A stretch of 62,990 nt of DNA from Bacteroidaceae bacterium (GCA_017464815.1 JAFTYI010000042.1:1-62990); one strand, 5' to 3'. Shown: positions 17,148 to 25,515, counted from the first letter of the stretch. Translations and numbers: made by a program. The notes: generated by a model from the letters alone, not told the origin.

Positions 17148-17236
17148 CTAATCCAAAAAATATAGGTGATTTTTCGGATTGTAATCCAAAAAATACTATA
17201 TAAATTTTGGATTAGACCGTTTTTGCTTTACTTTTG
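17148..17236 (+). promoter_or_regulatory. Promoter with three TAATCCAAAA operator-like boxes
   Basis: The promoter is TTTG at 17206-17209, 19 bases, TACTTTTG at 17229-17236. Three copies of one 10-mer lie over and upstream of it: TAATCCAAAA at 17149-17158 and 17182-17191, and inverted TTTTGGATTA at 17205-17214, which contains the -33 box. The outer two form an 11-bp inverted pair, and a short GGATT-N2-AATCC palindrome sits at 17176-17187. This fits a repressor or activator site for the lyase gene downstream. Confidence 0.65.
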
Positions 17237-17264
17237 CATCGTCTCAATAAAGGACGTATGATGA

Positions 17265-17390
17265 CGAGATTACCCGAGCCGTGAAAACTGGCTGCAAGAT
17301 GATGTCTCAAAGATATACATAGCAGTGGAACCTTCTCAAAAGGAGAAAGGGATTTATATTATCAACGGAGAAAAAGTGATATTGAAATGA
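17265..17390 (+). pseudogene. Remnant of a T9SS sorting-domain tail in the leader of the lyase gene
   Basis: A 41-codon open frame without its own start, entered after a TGA at 17262, ends EKGIYIINGEKVILK and a TGA at 17388. That ending closely matches T9SS type A C-termini, for example PAKGIYIQNGRKFVVE at the end of the 562-aa protein in this window. Its stop overlaps the ATG of the following gene (ATGA). It looks like the 3' end of a lost secreted-protein gene; a translated leader coupled to the downstream start is the alternative. The remaining leader (17237-17264) holds only a very short ATG frame. Confidence 0.5.
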
Positions 17391-19723
17391 AAAAGATACT
17401 AACCATTATATCTTTCTTGTCCTGTTTCCCTTTGTTTGGAAACGGATTGGTGGCCCAAGCCGATTATAGAATGGCCGGCCCCTACGAAGTGGTGGCCCGC
17501 GACGGACAACATCGTCACTCAAAGGGTGGTAGCGAGCGCGATATGCGTGCGGCTTACGACTTTGCAGTGGCTGGTAATGAAACCGCCTCGGTAACCATTA
17601 TCCATGCCTACGCCCGCACGTTGCAACGGCTCGACGGACACGATGCGCCGCTTTGTGCCATCCAGTGCTATGATCTCGTCAGAGCCATGACGCTGATGAA
17701 GGCTCATCGCACCACCACGTGGGACGACATGGTGCGCCGCGCCCTGCTGCCCATGATGGAGAAGTTCGAGGCTGACAGCCCCTACGCCAATGGCAACTGG
17801 GGCGCTATCGTCAACCGCCTGCGTATGGCGTGTGGCATTTATCTACAGGACACGACCATCTATCGGGCGGCCATCGATTACCATTTGACGGCCAATGACA
17901 ATGGCTCTTTGCCTAACTATATCAGCGAAACGGGTCAATGCCAAGAGACGGGGCGCGACCAGAACCATGTCCAGCTAGGCCTTGAAGCGCTTGCTCACAT
18001 CTGTGAAATGGCGTGGGAACAGGGCGACGACCTGTGGGGAGCCTTGGACAACCGCCTGATGAAGGGGTTTGAATACACGGCCCGATACAACCTTGGGCAC
18101 GATGTCCCCTTTGAGACATGGACCGACTGCACGGGCCTTTACAACGATTGGAGTGTGCCCGGCGAGATGGGGCGCGGCCGCCTGTGGGACATCTACGAAC
18201 TGCCCTACCAACACTATGTGGGAAGAAAGGGACTGAAGATGCCCTACACGAAGAAAGTGCTCGCTCTGCAAAAGAAGTCTGAAAAGCGGGGACAGGGACG
18301 AGAGACTCGGGCGCCTGGCGTGGAGGAAGGGAAGAAGTTGCACAGCATCTTCACCTATCCCGCCCCCAAGGGAGCACCGCTGAAGCAGGACTACGAGGTG
18401 TTTATCCGTCCGCGAGGGGTGGATGAGTGGACAAGGATTGACACCTACATGGCCAAGGTGAATGCCCCCATTGGAGAGAACAAACATAAGATTTCTGAAA
18501 TATCCTACGCCTTCTTCGACTTCACTGGCGATGTCTATGTGCGCGTGGTGACGAAGCACAAGAAGTTTCGCCAGGCGCGCATCCGCCCCGACTATCGGGG
18601 AGTGATAGCCAATGTGCAGAACGACTCTACCGTGCAGTTCCTCCTCTTCCAACCCGAGAATGTGAGTGTGGAGTTTGACGGAAGCATCACTGACAACCTG
18701 TTGCTCTTCACCTCCAAACCGCCTGTGACCGTGGAGGATGCAGAAAAGCAAGCACGTAAAGAGGGACGCAAGTTCATTGCCTACGAACCGGGCTTCTACC
18801 CCCAAGACACTATTCATGTGCCCTCCCACACGACTGTTTATTTGGCAGGCGGCAGCTACTTCACCGGCACCTTTGCCATCGAGGATGCCGAGAATGTGAG
18901 CATCCTTGGGCGTGGAGTGGCTCGTCCGCCTCGTGGCTACGAAGGGTGTCATGTGCATCGCAGCCGGGGTGTCCTCATCGACGGCCTCATCCTCAACACT
19001 TGCCCTGTGGGCGAAAGCGATGGAGTGACGTTGCACGACGTGCGTTGCATCTCACATCCTTCGTGGGGCGACGGCCTGAATGTGTTTGCCTCCAGCAATG
19101 TACTTTATGATAGAGTGTTCTGTCGCACCTCCGACGATTGCACCACCGCCTATGCTACCCGCAAGGGGTTCAACGGCTCAGTCCATAACGTGCGCATGAC
19201 CAACTCCACCCTGTGGGCCGATGTGGCTCACCCCATCTTCATCGGCATTCATGGCAACTCCGAAGTGCAGGACAGCATCGTGGGACTTGTCTATGAAAAC
19301 ATCGACATCCTTTGCCAAAGCGAGCCGCAGGTAGATTATCAGGGATGCCTGGCCATCAATTGTGGTGACAACAATTATGTGAAGGATGTCCTCTTCGACA
19401 ACATCCGCATCGAGCAGATTCATCAGGGAAGCCTCTTCCACGTGAAGGTGGGTTACAATCAGAAGTATTGCACTGCCCCCGGGCGTGGAGTGGAAAATGT
19501 TACCTTCAGGGGCATCCGTTACTACGGTGTGCAGCCCTACATGTCCGTCATCTGCGGATACGATGAAGAGCGCCGTGTGAAGAACATCACCTTTGAAGGG
19601 CTGAAGATTAACGGCCGCGCCATTTACGACGACATGCCTGGCAAACCCCGTTGGTACAGCACAGCCGACTTCGTACCCGCCTTCGTGGGCAACCATGTGG
19701 AGGGAGTGGTGTTCAGGAAATAG
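17387..19723 (+). CDS. Two-domain polysaccharide enzyme: alginate-lyase-like + GH28-like beta-helix
   Basis: A 778-residue secreted protein with a signal peptide of about 25 residues. Residues about 60-270 resemble the alpha/alpha-toroid alginate lyase superfamily (PF05426), with ETGQCQETGRDQNHVQLGLE followed by paired helices (LAHICEMAWEQGDDLWGAL). A beta-sandwich-like linker (about 300-440) follows. Residues about 460-778 form a right-handed beta-helix with GH28-like turns: WGDGLNVFAS, TSDDCTTAYATR and IFIGIHGN, where the paired Asp of GH28 is kept but NxD and RIK are altered. This suggests action on an acidic polysaccharide such as pectin, in line with the GH28, GH2 and CE12 genes nearby. 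Activity of either half is uncertain. The start overlaps a T9SS-tail remnant, and the 3' end overlaps the convergent gene by 11 bases. Confidence 0.83.
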   Translation: MKKILTIISFLSCFPLFGNGLVAQADYRMAGPYEVVARDGQHRHSKGGSERDMRAAYDFAVAGNETASVTIIHAYARTLQRLDGHDAPLCAIQCYDLVRAMTLMKAHRTTTWDDMVRRALLPMMEKFEADSPYANGNWGAIVNRLRMACGIYLQDTTIYRAAIDYHLTANDNGSLPNYISETGQCQETGRDQNHVQLGLEALAHICEMAWEQGDDLWGALDNRLMKGFEYTARYNLGHDVPFETWTDCTGLYNDWSVPGEMGRGRLWDIYELPYQHYVGRKGLKMPYTKKVLALQKKSEKRGQGRETRAPGVEEGKKLHSIFTYPAPKGAPLKQDYEVFIRPRGVDEWTRIDTYMAKVNAPIGENKHKISEISYAFFDFTGDVYVRVVTKHKKFRQARIRPDYRGVIANVQNDSTVQFLLFQPENVSVEFDGSITDNLLLFTSKPPVTVEDAEKQARKEGRKFIAYEPGFYPQDTIHVPSHTTVYLAGGSYFTGTFAIEDAENVSILGRGVARPPRGYEGCHVHRSRGVLIDGLILNTCPVGESDGVTLHDVRCISHPSWGDGLNVFASSNVLYDRVFCRTSDDCTTAYATRKGFNGSVHNVRMTNSTLWADVAHPIFIGIHGNSEVQDSIVGLVYENIDILCQSEPQVDYQGCLAINCGDNNYVKDVLFDNIRIEQIHQGSLFHVKVGYNQKYCTAPGRGVENVTFRGIRYYGVQPYMSVICGYDEERRVKNITFEGLKINGRAIYDDMPGKPRWYSTADFVPAFVGNHVEGVVFRK

Positions 19724-20633
19724 ATTTTTTCCCCTGCCAACTGCCGCGCTCTTCCATGCGGTGGCGTAGGCGGGCGGTGAACTCGTGGTTCTTCAGTCCC
19801 CAATCGGGGGCTATCAGCAGACTTTTGGGCGATTGGGAGACGAAACGCTCGAGTACGAGGGTAGGGCGGAGGTGTTCTACGTAGTCGATAACGAGGTCGA
19901 TGTATTCGTCCACGTCGTAGAGGTGGAAATCGTTGGGACACTCTTCGTATTCGTGCGCCATGCGCGTGCCGCGAATCAGTTGCAGTTGGTGTAACTTCAG
20001 GGTGGTCAGTGGCAAGGCCGACAGCTCCTCGGCTTGACACATCAGTTCTCCCTTCCCTTCGCCTGGAAGTCCCAAAATGACGTGTCCTCCCACGTGGATG
20101 CCCCGTGCGGCGGTGCGTTCCACGGCTTCTATGGTGTCGGCAAACGTGTGGCCGCGGTTGATGCGTCGAAGGGTGTTGTCGTTGATGCTCTCTATTCCAT
20201 ATTCTACCAACAGGAATGTCCGTCGGTTCAACTCTTCCAGGTAGTCCAACAACTCATCGGGCATACAGTCGGGACGGGTGCCGATGACCAGCCCCACCAC
20301 GTCGGGAGCCGCCAGTGCCTCTTCGTAGAGGGCGATGAGGCGATGGGTGTCGCCATACGTGTTCGTGTAGGCTTGAAAGTAAGCCAGATATTTCATGTCG
20401 GGATATTTGCGGGCAAAGAACAGTCGTCCCTCTTCCAACTGTTGGGTAACACTCTTCTCGGTGCGGCAATAGTCGGGGTTGAATGTCTGGTTGTTGCAAT
20501 AGGTGCATCCGCCCCATCCCCGTGTGCCGTCGCGGTTGGGGCAGGTGAAGCCCGCGTTGATGGAAATCTTCTGCACCTTATAGGGAAATTGCATGCGCAA
20601 CCATTGGCCGAATTCGTTGTATAACTTCTCCAT
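19713..20633 (-). CDS. Radical SAM protein, TIGR01212/YhcC family
   Basis: A 306-residue cytoplasmic iron-sulfur protein of the TIGR01212 (YhcC) group of radical SAM enzymes. The cluster cysteines are C31, C43 and C46 in CPNRDGTRGWGGCTYC; the long gap before CxxC is characteristic of this group and of Elp3-like proteins. Further conserved segments are GTRPDCMPDELLDYLEEL, LVEYGIESIND and GGHVILGLPGEG. The precise reaction is not established. It is monocistronic with its own -7 element at 20658-20651. Its last 11 bases overlap the end of the convergent lyase gene. Confidence 0.9.
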   Translation of the reverse strand: MEKLYNEFGQWLRMQFPYKVQKISINAGFTCPNRDGTRGWGGCTYCNNQTFNPDYCRTEKSVTQQLEEGRLFFARKYPDMKYLAYFQAYTNTYGDTHRLIALYEEALAAPDVVGLVIGTRPDCMPDELLDYLEELNRRTFLLVEYGIESINDNTLRRINRGHTFADTIEAVERTAARGIHVGGHVILGLPGEGKGELMCQAEELSALPLTTLKLHQLQLIRGTRMAHEYEECPNDFHLYDVDEYIDLVIDYVEHLRPTLVLERFVSQSPKSLLIAPDWGLKNHEFTARLRHRMEERGSWQGKKSIS

Positions 20634-20650
20634 GACTCCTGAAATTCCTG

Positions 20651-20658
20651 CAAAAGTA
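20651..20658 (-). promoter_or_regulatory. Promoter -7 element for the radical SAM gene
   Basis: Reads TACTTTTG on the minus strand, 17 nt before the ATG at 20633. Confidence 0.5.
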
Positions 20659-20711
20659 AAGAAAAGTAAGCGATTTGCAGCGATAAATCATAAAAAGTTT
20701 CCCATTTATGC

Positions 20712-20740
20712 TTGTATTATGGCAAAATGTTATAATTTTG
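20712..20740 (+). promoter_or_regulatory. Promoter for asd
   Basis: TTG at 20712-20714, 18 bases, TAATTTTG at 20733-20740. The start codon is 49 nt further on. Confidence 0.6.
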
Positions 20741-20789
20741 CGCCTTCAAACAGAGAAAGTACATTAGTGTTATTAAATAAAGAAGAAAA

Positions 20790-21800
20790 ATGAAAGTAGC
20801 AATTGTTGGTGCAAGTGGTGCCGTAGGACAAGAGTTCCTGCGTGTGCTTGAAGAGAGAAATTTTCCGCTCGATGAGTTGGTGTTGTTCGGTTCGTCACGC
20901 AGTGCCGGCCGGAAATATACCTTCCGTGGAAAAGAGATTGAGGTAAAACTCCTGCAACACAACGATGACTTTAAAGGTGTGGACATCGCTTTCACTTCTG
21001 CCGGAGCCGGCACGACCAAGGAGTTCACCGAGACCATCACCAAGCATGGTGCTGTGCTTATCGACAACTCCAGCGCCTACCGCATGGATGAGGACGTGCC
21101 TTTGGTAGTACCCGAAGTGAATCCTGAGGATGCGTTGAACCGTCCGCGGGGCGTGATTGCCAACCCCAACTGTACGACCATTCAGATGGTGGTTGCCTTG
21201 AAGGCCATCGAAGGACTTTCACACATAAAACGCGTACACGTAGCAACTTATCAGGCAGCCAGCGGTGCTGGTGCAGCTGCTATGGACGAATTGTACGAGC
21301 AGTATCGCCAAGTGTTGGCCGGTGAGCCTGTCACCGTAGATAAGTTCGCTTATCAGTTGGCCTTCAACCTCATCCCTCAGATTGACGTGTTCACCGACAA
21401 CGGTTACACCAAGGAGGAGATGAAGATGTTCAACGAGACACGCAAGATTATGCACAGCGACATTCAGGTGAGCGCCATGTGTGTGCGTGTGCCTGCCCTC
21501 CGTTCTCATTCCGAGAGCATCTGGGTAGAGACCGAGCGCCCCATCTCGCCCGAAGAGGCCCGCGAAGCCTTTGCCAAGGGCGAAGGTCTGGTGTTGATGG
21601 ACAATCCTGCCGAGAAGGAATACCCCATGCCCCTCTTCCTCGCTGGCAAAGACCCCGTTTACGTAGGACGTATCCGCAAGGACCTGGCCAACGAAAACGG
21701 CCTCACCTTCTGGATTGTGGGCGACCAAATCAAGAAGGGTGCCGCCCTCAACGCCGTGCAGATTGCCGAATACCTCATCAAGGTGGGCAACGTGAAATAA
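20790..21800 (+). CDS. asd: Aspartate-semialdehyde dehydrogenase
   Basis: Reduces L-aspartyl-4-phosphate to L-aspartate 4-semialdehyde with NADPH, the branch point to lysine/diaminopimelate, threonine and methionine. At 336 aa it has the usual length. The Rossmann start is [26 protein letters not shown]. The catalytic cysteine is C128 in [14 protein letters not shown], and the family pattern [22 protein letters not shown] precedes it. It has its own promoter and a clean rho-independent terminator, so it is a single-gene unit. Identity is secure. Confidence 0.96.
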   Translation: MKVAIVGASGAVGQEFLRVLEERNFPLDELVLFGSSRSAGRKYTFRGKEIEVKLLQHNDDFKGVDIAFTSAGAGTTKEFTETITKHGAVLIDNSSAYRMDEDVPLVVPEVNPEDALNRPRGVIANPNCTTIQMVVALKAIEGLSHIKRVHVATYQAASGAGAAAMDELYEQYRQVLAGEPVTVDKFAYQLAFNLIPQIDVFTDNGYTKEEMKMFNETRKIMHSDIQVSAMCVRVPALRSHSESIWVETERPISPEEAREAFAKGEGLVLMDNPAEKEYPMPLFLAGKDPVYVGRIRKDLANENGLTFWIVGDQIKKGAALNAVQIAEYLIKVGNVK

Positions 21801-21830
21801 AGAACAACTGTGATTGAAATCATAAAGATA

Positions 21831-21866
21831 AAAAGGCTGCTCCGATGAAGGAGCGGCCTTTTTTGT
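21831..21866 (+). terminator. Rho-independent terminator after asd
   Basis: A 13-bp stem with one wobble (21831-21843 with 21850-21862), a 6-base loop and a T6 run. Confidence 0.9.
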
Positions 21867-21880
21867 ATATAATATGGTTG

Positions 21881-22010
21881 GATGCGCTCCTAAACGTCCG
21901 CTGAAATTTAGGAGTACATCCGTTTGTGCGCAACTGCGTAGCGAATGAAGCGTAGGAGAACATCGGCGGATGTTTAGGAGTTCTTCAGCGGATGTTTAGG
22001 AGAGGTAAAA
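21881..22010. repeat. Five-unit 22-bp array, copy 1
   Basis: Five abutting units of exactly 22 bp (21901-21922, 21923-21944, 21945-21966, 21967-21988, 21989-22010) share the consensus CGGATGTTTAGGAG then NNCTTCGG. An inverted partial unit, CTCCTAAACGTCCG, sits on the left. Unit 2 differs from the others (TGTGCGCAACTGCGTAGCGA) but is matched by unit 2 of the arrays at 38486 and 57988. The rest of the asd-rplM gap (22011-22210) shows nothing I can interpret. Confidence 0.8.
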
Positions 22011-22210
22011 TGGGAGGAATGCGCCAGGTGAGTCAAAGTGTATTTCCGCACAGCCCCGATTTGATTCGCATGTGACTTTTCTGAGATGCCTGTTTGGTGG
22101 GGAAAAAGTTGTGGCTTATACCTTATTATATATAGTGTCACACATGGCTGTCAGGCCCTCCAGTTGCCCACTCTTTTTACAATAGATTGAAAAAAAGAGG
22201 GTTAAAACGC

Positions 22211-22240
22211 TTGTCGGTTGAGAAAAAATGCGTACCTTTG
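22211..22240 (+). promoter_or_regulatory. Promoter of the rplM ribosomal operon
   Basis: TTG at 22211-22213, 19 bases, TACCTTTG at 22233-22240. Confidence 0.7.
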
Positions 22241-22375
22241 CAGGCCGATTATTATCAGATTAGTGATAAAAGTTTAATTTATAGCGCATTACTGTGTCTT
22301 TTTGTGTCCGATGAGGCGCAGGGATGTTGCTGAAAAAAGTTTTTTAGTAGTTAACAAATTAAAAGTTTAAGAAGA
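22241..22375 (+). promoter_or_regulatory. Long 5' leader of rplM
   Basis: About 130 nt of untranslated leader between the promoter and the GTG start. The length is typical of r-protein leaders that bind a product of the operon. I did not identify a specific known structure. Confidence 0.35.
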
Positions 22376-22837
22376 GTGGATACTTTAAGTTACAAGACCA
22401 TTTCTGCAAACAAGGAGACTGCGACCAAGGAATGGGTCGTTGTTGACGCTACCGACCAGGTTTTGGGCCGTCTCGGTGCGAAAGTTGCGAAACTGTTGAG
22501 AGGAAAGTACAAACCTAACTTCACTCCCAACGCTGATTGCGGCGACAATGTGATTATCATCAACGCCGACAAAGTTGTATTGACAGGAAACAAGTGGACA
22601 GACCGTGTTTATCTGCGTCACACTGGTTACCCCGGTGGACAGCGCGAGATGACTCCTGCGGCTTTGATTGCCCGTCCTAACGGTCATGAGAGATTGTTCA
22701 AGAAGGTGGTAAAGGGTATGTTGCCCAAGAATCGTTTGGCTGCCCAGCAGTTGGCTAACCTCTACATCTATGTAGGTGGCGAACACAAGCACGAGGCTCA
22801 GACACCGAAGTTTATCGACATTAATACACTTAAATAA
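22376..22837 (+). CDS. rplM: 50S ribosomal protein L13
   Basis: A large-subunit ribosomal protein of 153 aa. It begins, from a GTG codon, with MDTLSYKTISANKETATKEWVV, the normal Bacteroidales L13 start, and has the L13 core WVVVDATDQVLGRLGAKVAKLLRGK and HTGYPGGQREMTP. GTG rather than ATG is chosen because no in-frame ATG lies nearby and the N-terminus matches relatives. rpsI follows after 5 bases, the universal rplM-rpsI pairing. Confidence 0.97.
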   Translation: MDTLSYKTISANKETATKEWVVVDATDQVLGRLGAKVAKLLRGKYKPNFTPNADCGDNVIIINADKVVLTGNKWTDRVYLRHTGYPGGQREMTPAALIARPNGHERLFKKVVKGMLPKNRLAAQQLANLYIYVGGEHKHEAQTPKFIDINTLK

Positions 22838-22842
22838 GCAAC

Positions 22843-23229
22843 ATGGAAGTAGTAAACGCATTAGGAAGACGTAAGCGCGCTATTGCCCGCGTATATGTTA
22901 CCGAGGGTACTGGAAAGATTACTATCAACAAGAGAGATCTGACTCAGTACTTCCCCTCAACAATCCTGCAGTATGTAGTGAAGCAGCCCTTGAACAAGCT
23001 GGAAGTGGCTGAGAAATATGATATTAAAGTGAATCTTTGTGGCGGTGGTTTCACCGGACAGTCACAGGCTTTGCGTCTGGCTATTGCTCGCGCATTGGTG
23101 AAGATCAATCCCGAGGATAAGAAGACTCTGCGTTCAGAAGGCTTCATGACTCGCGATCCCCGTGCTGTTGAGCGTAAGAAGCCGGGTCGTCCCAAGGCAC
23201 GTAGAAGATTCCAGTTCAGTAAGCGTTAA
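22843..23229 (+). CDS. rpsI: 30S ribosomal protein S9
   Basis: A small-subunit protein of 128 aa. It has the S9 hallmarks NALGRRKRAIARVYVTEGTGKITIN at the start, GGGFTGQSQALRLAIARAL in the middle, and a basic C-terminal tail ending RRFQFSKR that reaches the P site of the ribosome. It lies 5 bases after rplM in the same operon. rpsB follows after a 223-base gap. Confidence 0.97.
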   Translation: MEVVNALGRRKRAIARVYVTEGTGKITINKRDLTQYFPSTILQYVVKQPLNKLEVAEKYDIKVNLCGGGFTGQSQALRLAIARALVKINPEDKKTLRSEGFMTRDPRAVERKKPGRPKARRRFQFSKR

Positions 23230-23452
23230 TTTGAGTTTGTCAGTTTATTGGTGGATAAGTTGGAGCATTTCTTTAAGGAAACTCGTAAACTTGGAAACTC
23301 AAGAAAACCTAAGAACTGAAACAATAGCGTTTAGAATCTAAACCGACAGGATTCTTCGTGGACAAAAGACTACCTGACGGTTGGTGAACAAAATGCCGCA
23401 AGGCAGAGAAAAGCTAAAAAGAAAGTAAACGATTAAAAAAAGAAAAAACAAA
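23230..23452 (+). promoter_or_regulatory. rpsI-rpsB intergenic leader
   Basis: A 223-base gap without a gene. It has purine-rich, structured-looking sequence with several short complementary stretches and no clear terminator or consensus promoter. It may be an r-protein leader for rpsB-tsf; this is an inference from position only. Confidence 0.3.
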
Positions 23453-24277
23453 ATGTCAAGAATTAATTTTGATACACTGTTGGAAGCCGGTTGTCACTTC
23501 GGTCACTTGAAGAGAAAGTGGAACCCTGCTATGGCTCCCTATATTTTCATGGAACGCAATGGTATCCATATCATTGACCTCCACAAAACTGCTGCTAAGG
23601 TAAACGAAGCCGCTGAGGCTTTGAAGCAGATTGCAAAGTCAGGAAAGAGAATCCTGTTTGTGGCTACTAAGAAACAAGCTAAGCAGGTGGTTGCTGAGAA
23701 AGCTGCCTCTGTGAACATGCCCTACGTTATCGAGCGTTGGCCCGGTGGTATGTTGACCAACTTCCCCACTATCCGCAAGGCTGTGAAGAAGATGGCTACT
23801 ATCGACAAGTTGACCAGCGACGGTACTTACTCTAACCTCTCAAAGCGCGAAATCCTCCAGATTTCTCGTCAGCGTGCCAAGTTGGAGAAGAACCTCGGTT
23901 CTATCGCTGACCTGAGCCGTCTGCCGTCTGCCCTCTTTGTGGTTGACGTGTTGAAGGAGAATATCGCCGTGCGCGAGGCTAACCGTTTGGGCATCCCCGT
24001 ATTCGGTATTGTTGATACTAACTCTGATCCTAACGACATCGACTTCGTAATCCCCGCTAACGACGATGCTACAAAGTCAATCGAGGTTATCCTCGACGCT
24101 TGCTGCGCTGCCATCCAAGAGGGTCTCGAAGAGCGTAAGGCCGAGAAAGTTGATATGGAAGCTGCCGGTGAGTCTGCTGCTCCCGTAAAGCCCTCTCGCA
24201 AAAGAGGTGCTTCTAAGGCTCGTGTAGAGAAGGCTGAGGAGGCTGCTGAGGCTCCCGCTGCTACTGAAGAGGCTTAA
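23453..24277 (+). CDS. rpsB: 30S ribosomal protein S2
   Basis: A small-subunit protein of 274 aa. It has the S2 signatures FDTLLEAGCHFGHLKRKWNP, YIFMERNGIHIIDLHKT and ERWPGGMLTNFPTIRK, and the ending of the core GIPVFGIVDTNSDPNDIDFVIPANDDA. The C-terminal ~45 residues are an Ala/Glu/Lys-rich tail longer than in E. coli, as in other Bacteroidales. tsf follows, separated by an AT-rich 7-bp repeat array. Identity is secure. Confidence 0.97.
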   Translation: MSRINFDTLLEAGCHFGHLKRKWNPAMAPYIFMERNGIHIIDLHKTAAKVNEAAEALKQIAKSGKRILFVATKKQAKQVVAEKAASVNMPYVIERWPGGMLTNFPTIRKAVKKMATIDKLTSDGTYSNLSKREILQISRQRAKLEKNLGSIADLSRLPSALFVVDVLKENIAVREANRLGIPVFGIVDTNSDPNDIDFVIPANDDATKSIEVILDACCAAIQEGLEERKAEKVDMEAAGESAAPVKPSRKRGASKARVEKAEEAAEAPAATEEA

Positions 24278-24280
24278 TCC

Positions 24281-24401
24281 TTATAATTATGAATTATGAG
24301 TTATGAGTTATGAGTAGCCTTTGTGCTCTCATAGTTCATGGTTCATAGTTCATAATTGCGTTTTAATAAGAATCATAATTCATAATTAATAATTCATAAT
24401 T
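24281..24401. repeat. AT-rich 7-bp repeat array between rpsB and tsf
   Basis: Three blocks of a heptamer: AATTATG/AGTTATG units at 24284-24313, the inverted form TTCATAG/TTCATGG at 24335-24357, and TTCATAA units at 24373-24401. The first and later blocks are complementary and can form a long AU-rich hairpin inside the rpsB-tsf transcript. Confidence 0.7.
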
Positions 24402-24410
24402 GAAAGAAAT

Positions 24411-25400
24411 ATGGCTGTAACAATGGCTGAAATTACCAAGCTCCGCAAGATGACCGGTGCTGGTATGATGGATTGCAAGAACGCCTTGAACGAAGCTGAA
24501 GGCGATATCGATAAGGCAATGGAGATTATCCGCAAGAAGGGACAGGCAGTAGCTGCAAAGCGCTCTGACCGTGATGCTTCTGAAGGTTGCGTATTGGCTA
24601 AGGCCGATGGCAATTTCGCTGCTATCATTGCCCTCAAGTGTGAAACAGACTTCGTAGCTAACAATGCAGATTTCGTAAAGTTGACTCAGGATATCCTTGA
24701 CTTGGCTGTTGCCAACAAGTGCCAGACTCTCGACGAGGTGAAGGCTTTGACTTTGGGTAACGGAACTGTTCAGGATGCAGTTACTGACCGTAGCGGTATC
24801 ACAGGTGAGAAGATGGAACTCGATGGTTACATGACCGTTGAGGGTGAATACACCACCGTTTACAACCACCAGGGAAAGAACCAGCTCTGCACACTCGTGG
24901 CTATGAACAAGGTTGCCGAGGCTGCCGCTAAGGGTGTAGCTATGCAGATTGCTGCCATGAACCCCATCGCAGTTGACGAAGATGGCGTTTCTGAGGAAAT
25001 CAAGAACCAAGAAATCGCTGTGGCTATCGAGAAGACTAAGGCTGAGCAGGTACAGAAGGCTGTCGAGGCTGCTTTGAAGAAGGCCGGTATCAACCCCGCT
25101 CACGTAGATAGCGAGGATCACATGGAGAGCAACATGGCTAAGGGATGGATTACTGCTGAGGATGTAGCCAAGGCTAAGGAAATCATCGCTACCGTATCTG
25201 CCGAGAAGGCTGCCAACCTCCCCGAAGCTATGATTCAGAACATTGCCAAGGGACGTCTGGGCAAGTTCTTGAAGGAGGTTTGCTTGCTCAACCAGGAGGA
25301 TATCATGGATGGCAAGAAGACTGTACGCGAGGTGTTGAAGGAGGCCGACCCCGAGTTGAAGGTGGTTGCTTTCAAGCGTTTCACATTGCGTGCTGAGTAA
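24411..25400 (+). CDS. tsf: Elongation factor Ts
   Basis: The guanine-nucleotide exchange factor for EF-Tu, 329 aa. The N-terminal domain reads AEITKLRKMTGAGMMDCKNAL, followed by ALKCETDFVANNADF (the EF-Tu contact motif TDFVA) and a C-terminal dimerisation-like region. The length is the larger Bacteroidota form. A second ATG four codons in (24423) is the other possible start. It is downstream of rpsB as in most bacteria and is followed by a strong terminator. Confidence 0.96.
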   Translation: MAVTMAEITKLRKMTGAGMMDCKNALNEAEGDIDKAMEIIRKKGQAVAAKRSDRDASEGCVLAKADGNFAAIIALKCETDFVANNADFVKLTQDILDLAVANKCQTLDEVKALTLGNGTVQDAVTDRSGITGEKMELDGYMTVEGEYTTVYNHQGKNQLCTLVAMNKVAEAAAKGVAMQIAAMNPIAVDEDGVSEEIKNQEIAVAIEKTKAEQVQKAVEAALKKAGINPAHVDSEDHMESNMAKGWITAEDVAKAKEIIATVSAEKAANLPEAMIQNIAKGRLGKFLKEVCLLNQEDIMDGKKTVREVLKEADPELKVVAFKRFTLRAE

Positions 25401-25433
25401 TTCTTGGAAGTGAAATACTGAAAGATATAGAAC

Positions 25434-25475
25434 AGAAAGGAGGATGTTGGAAGAGACATCCTCCTTTCTTTTTTC
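25434..25475 (+). terminator. Rho-independent terminator after tsf
   Basis: A 14-bp perfect stem (25434-25447 with 25456-25469), 8-base loop and T6 run. Confidence 0.92.
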
Positions 25476-25515
25476 TGTGAAAGAGGCTTGTGAACTATTT
25501 TTTCACAGTGTAACG

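Noticed and set aside
21881-22010. CRISPR array
   Set aside because: The units are 22 bp, abut without spacers and are degenerate. No cas genes are present. The same holds for the other arrays.
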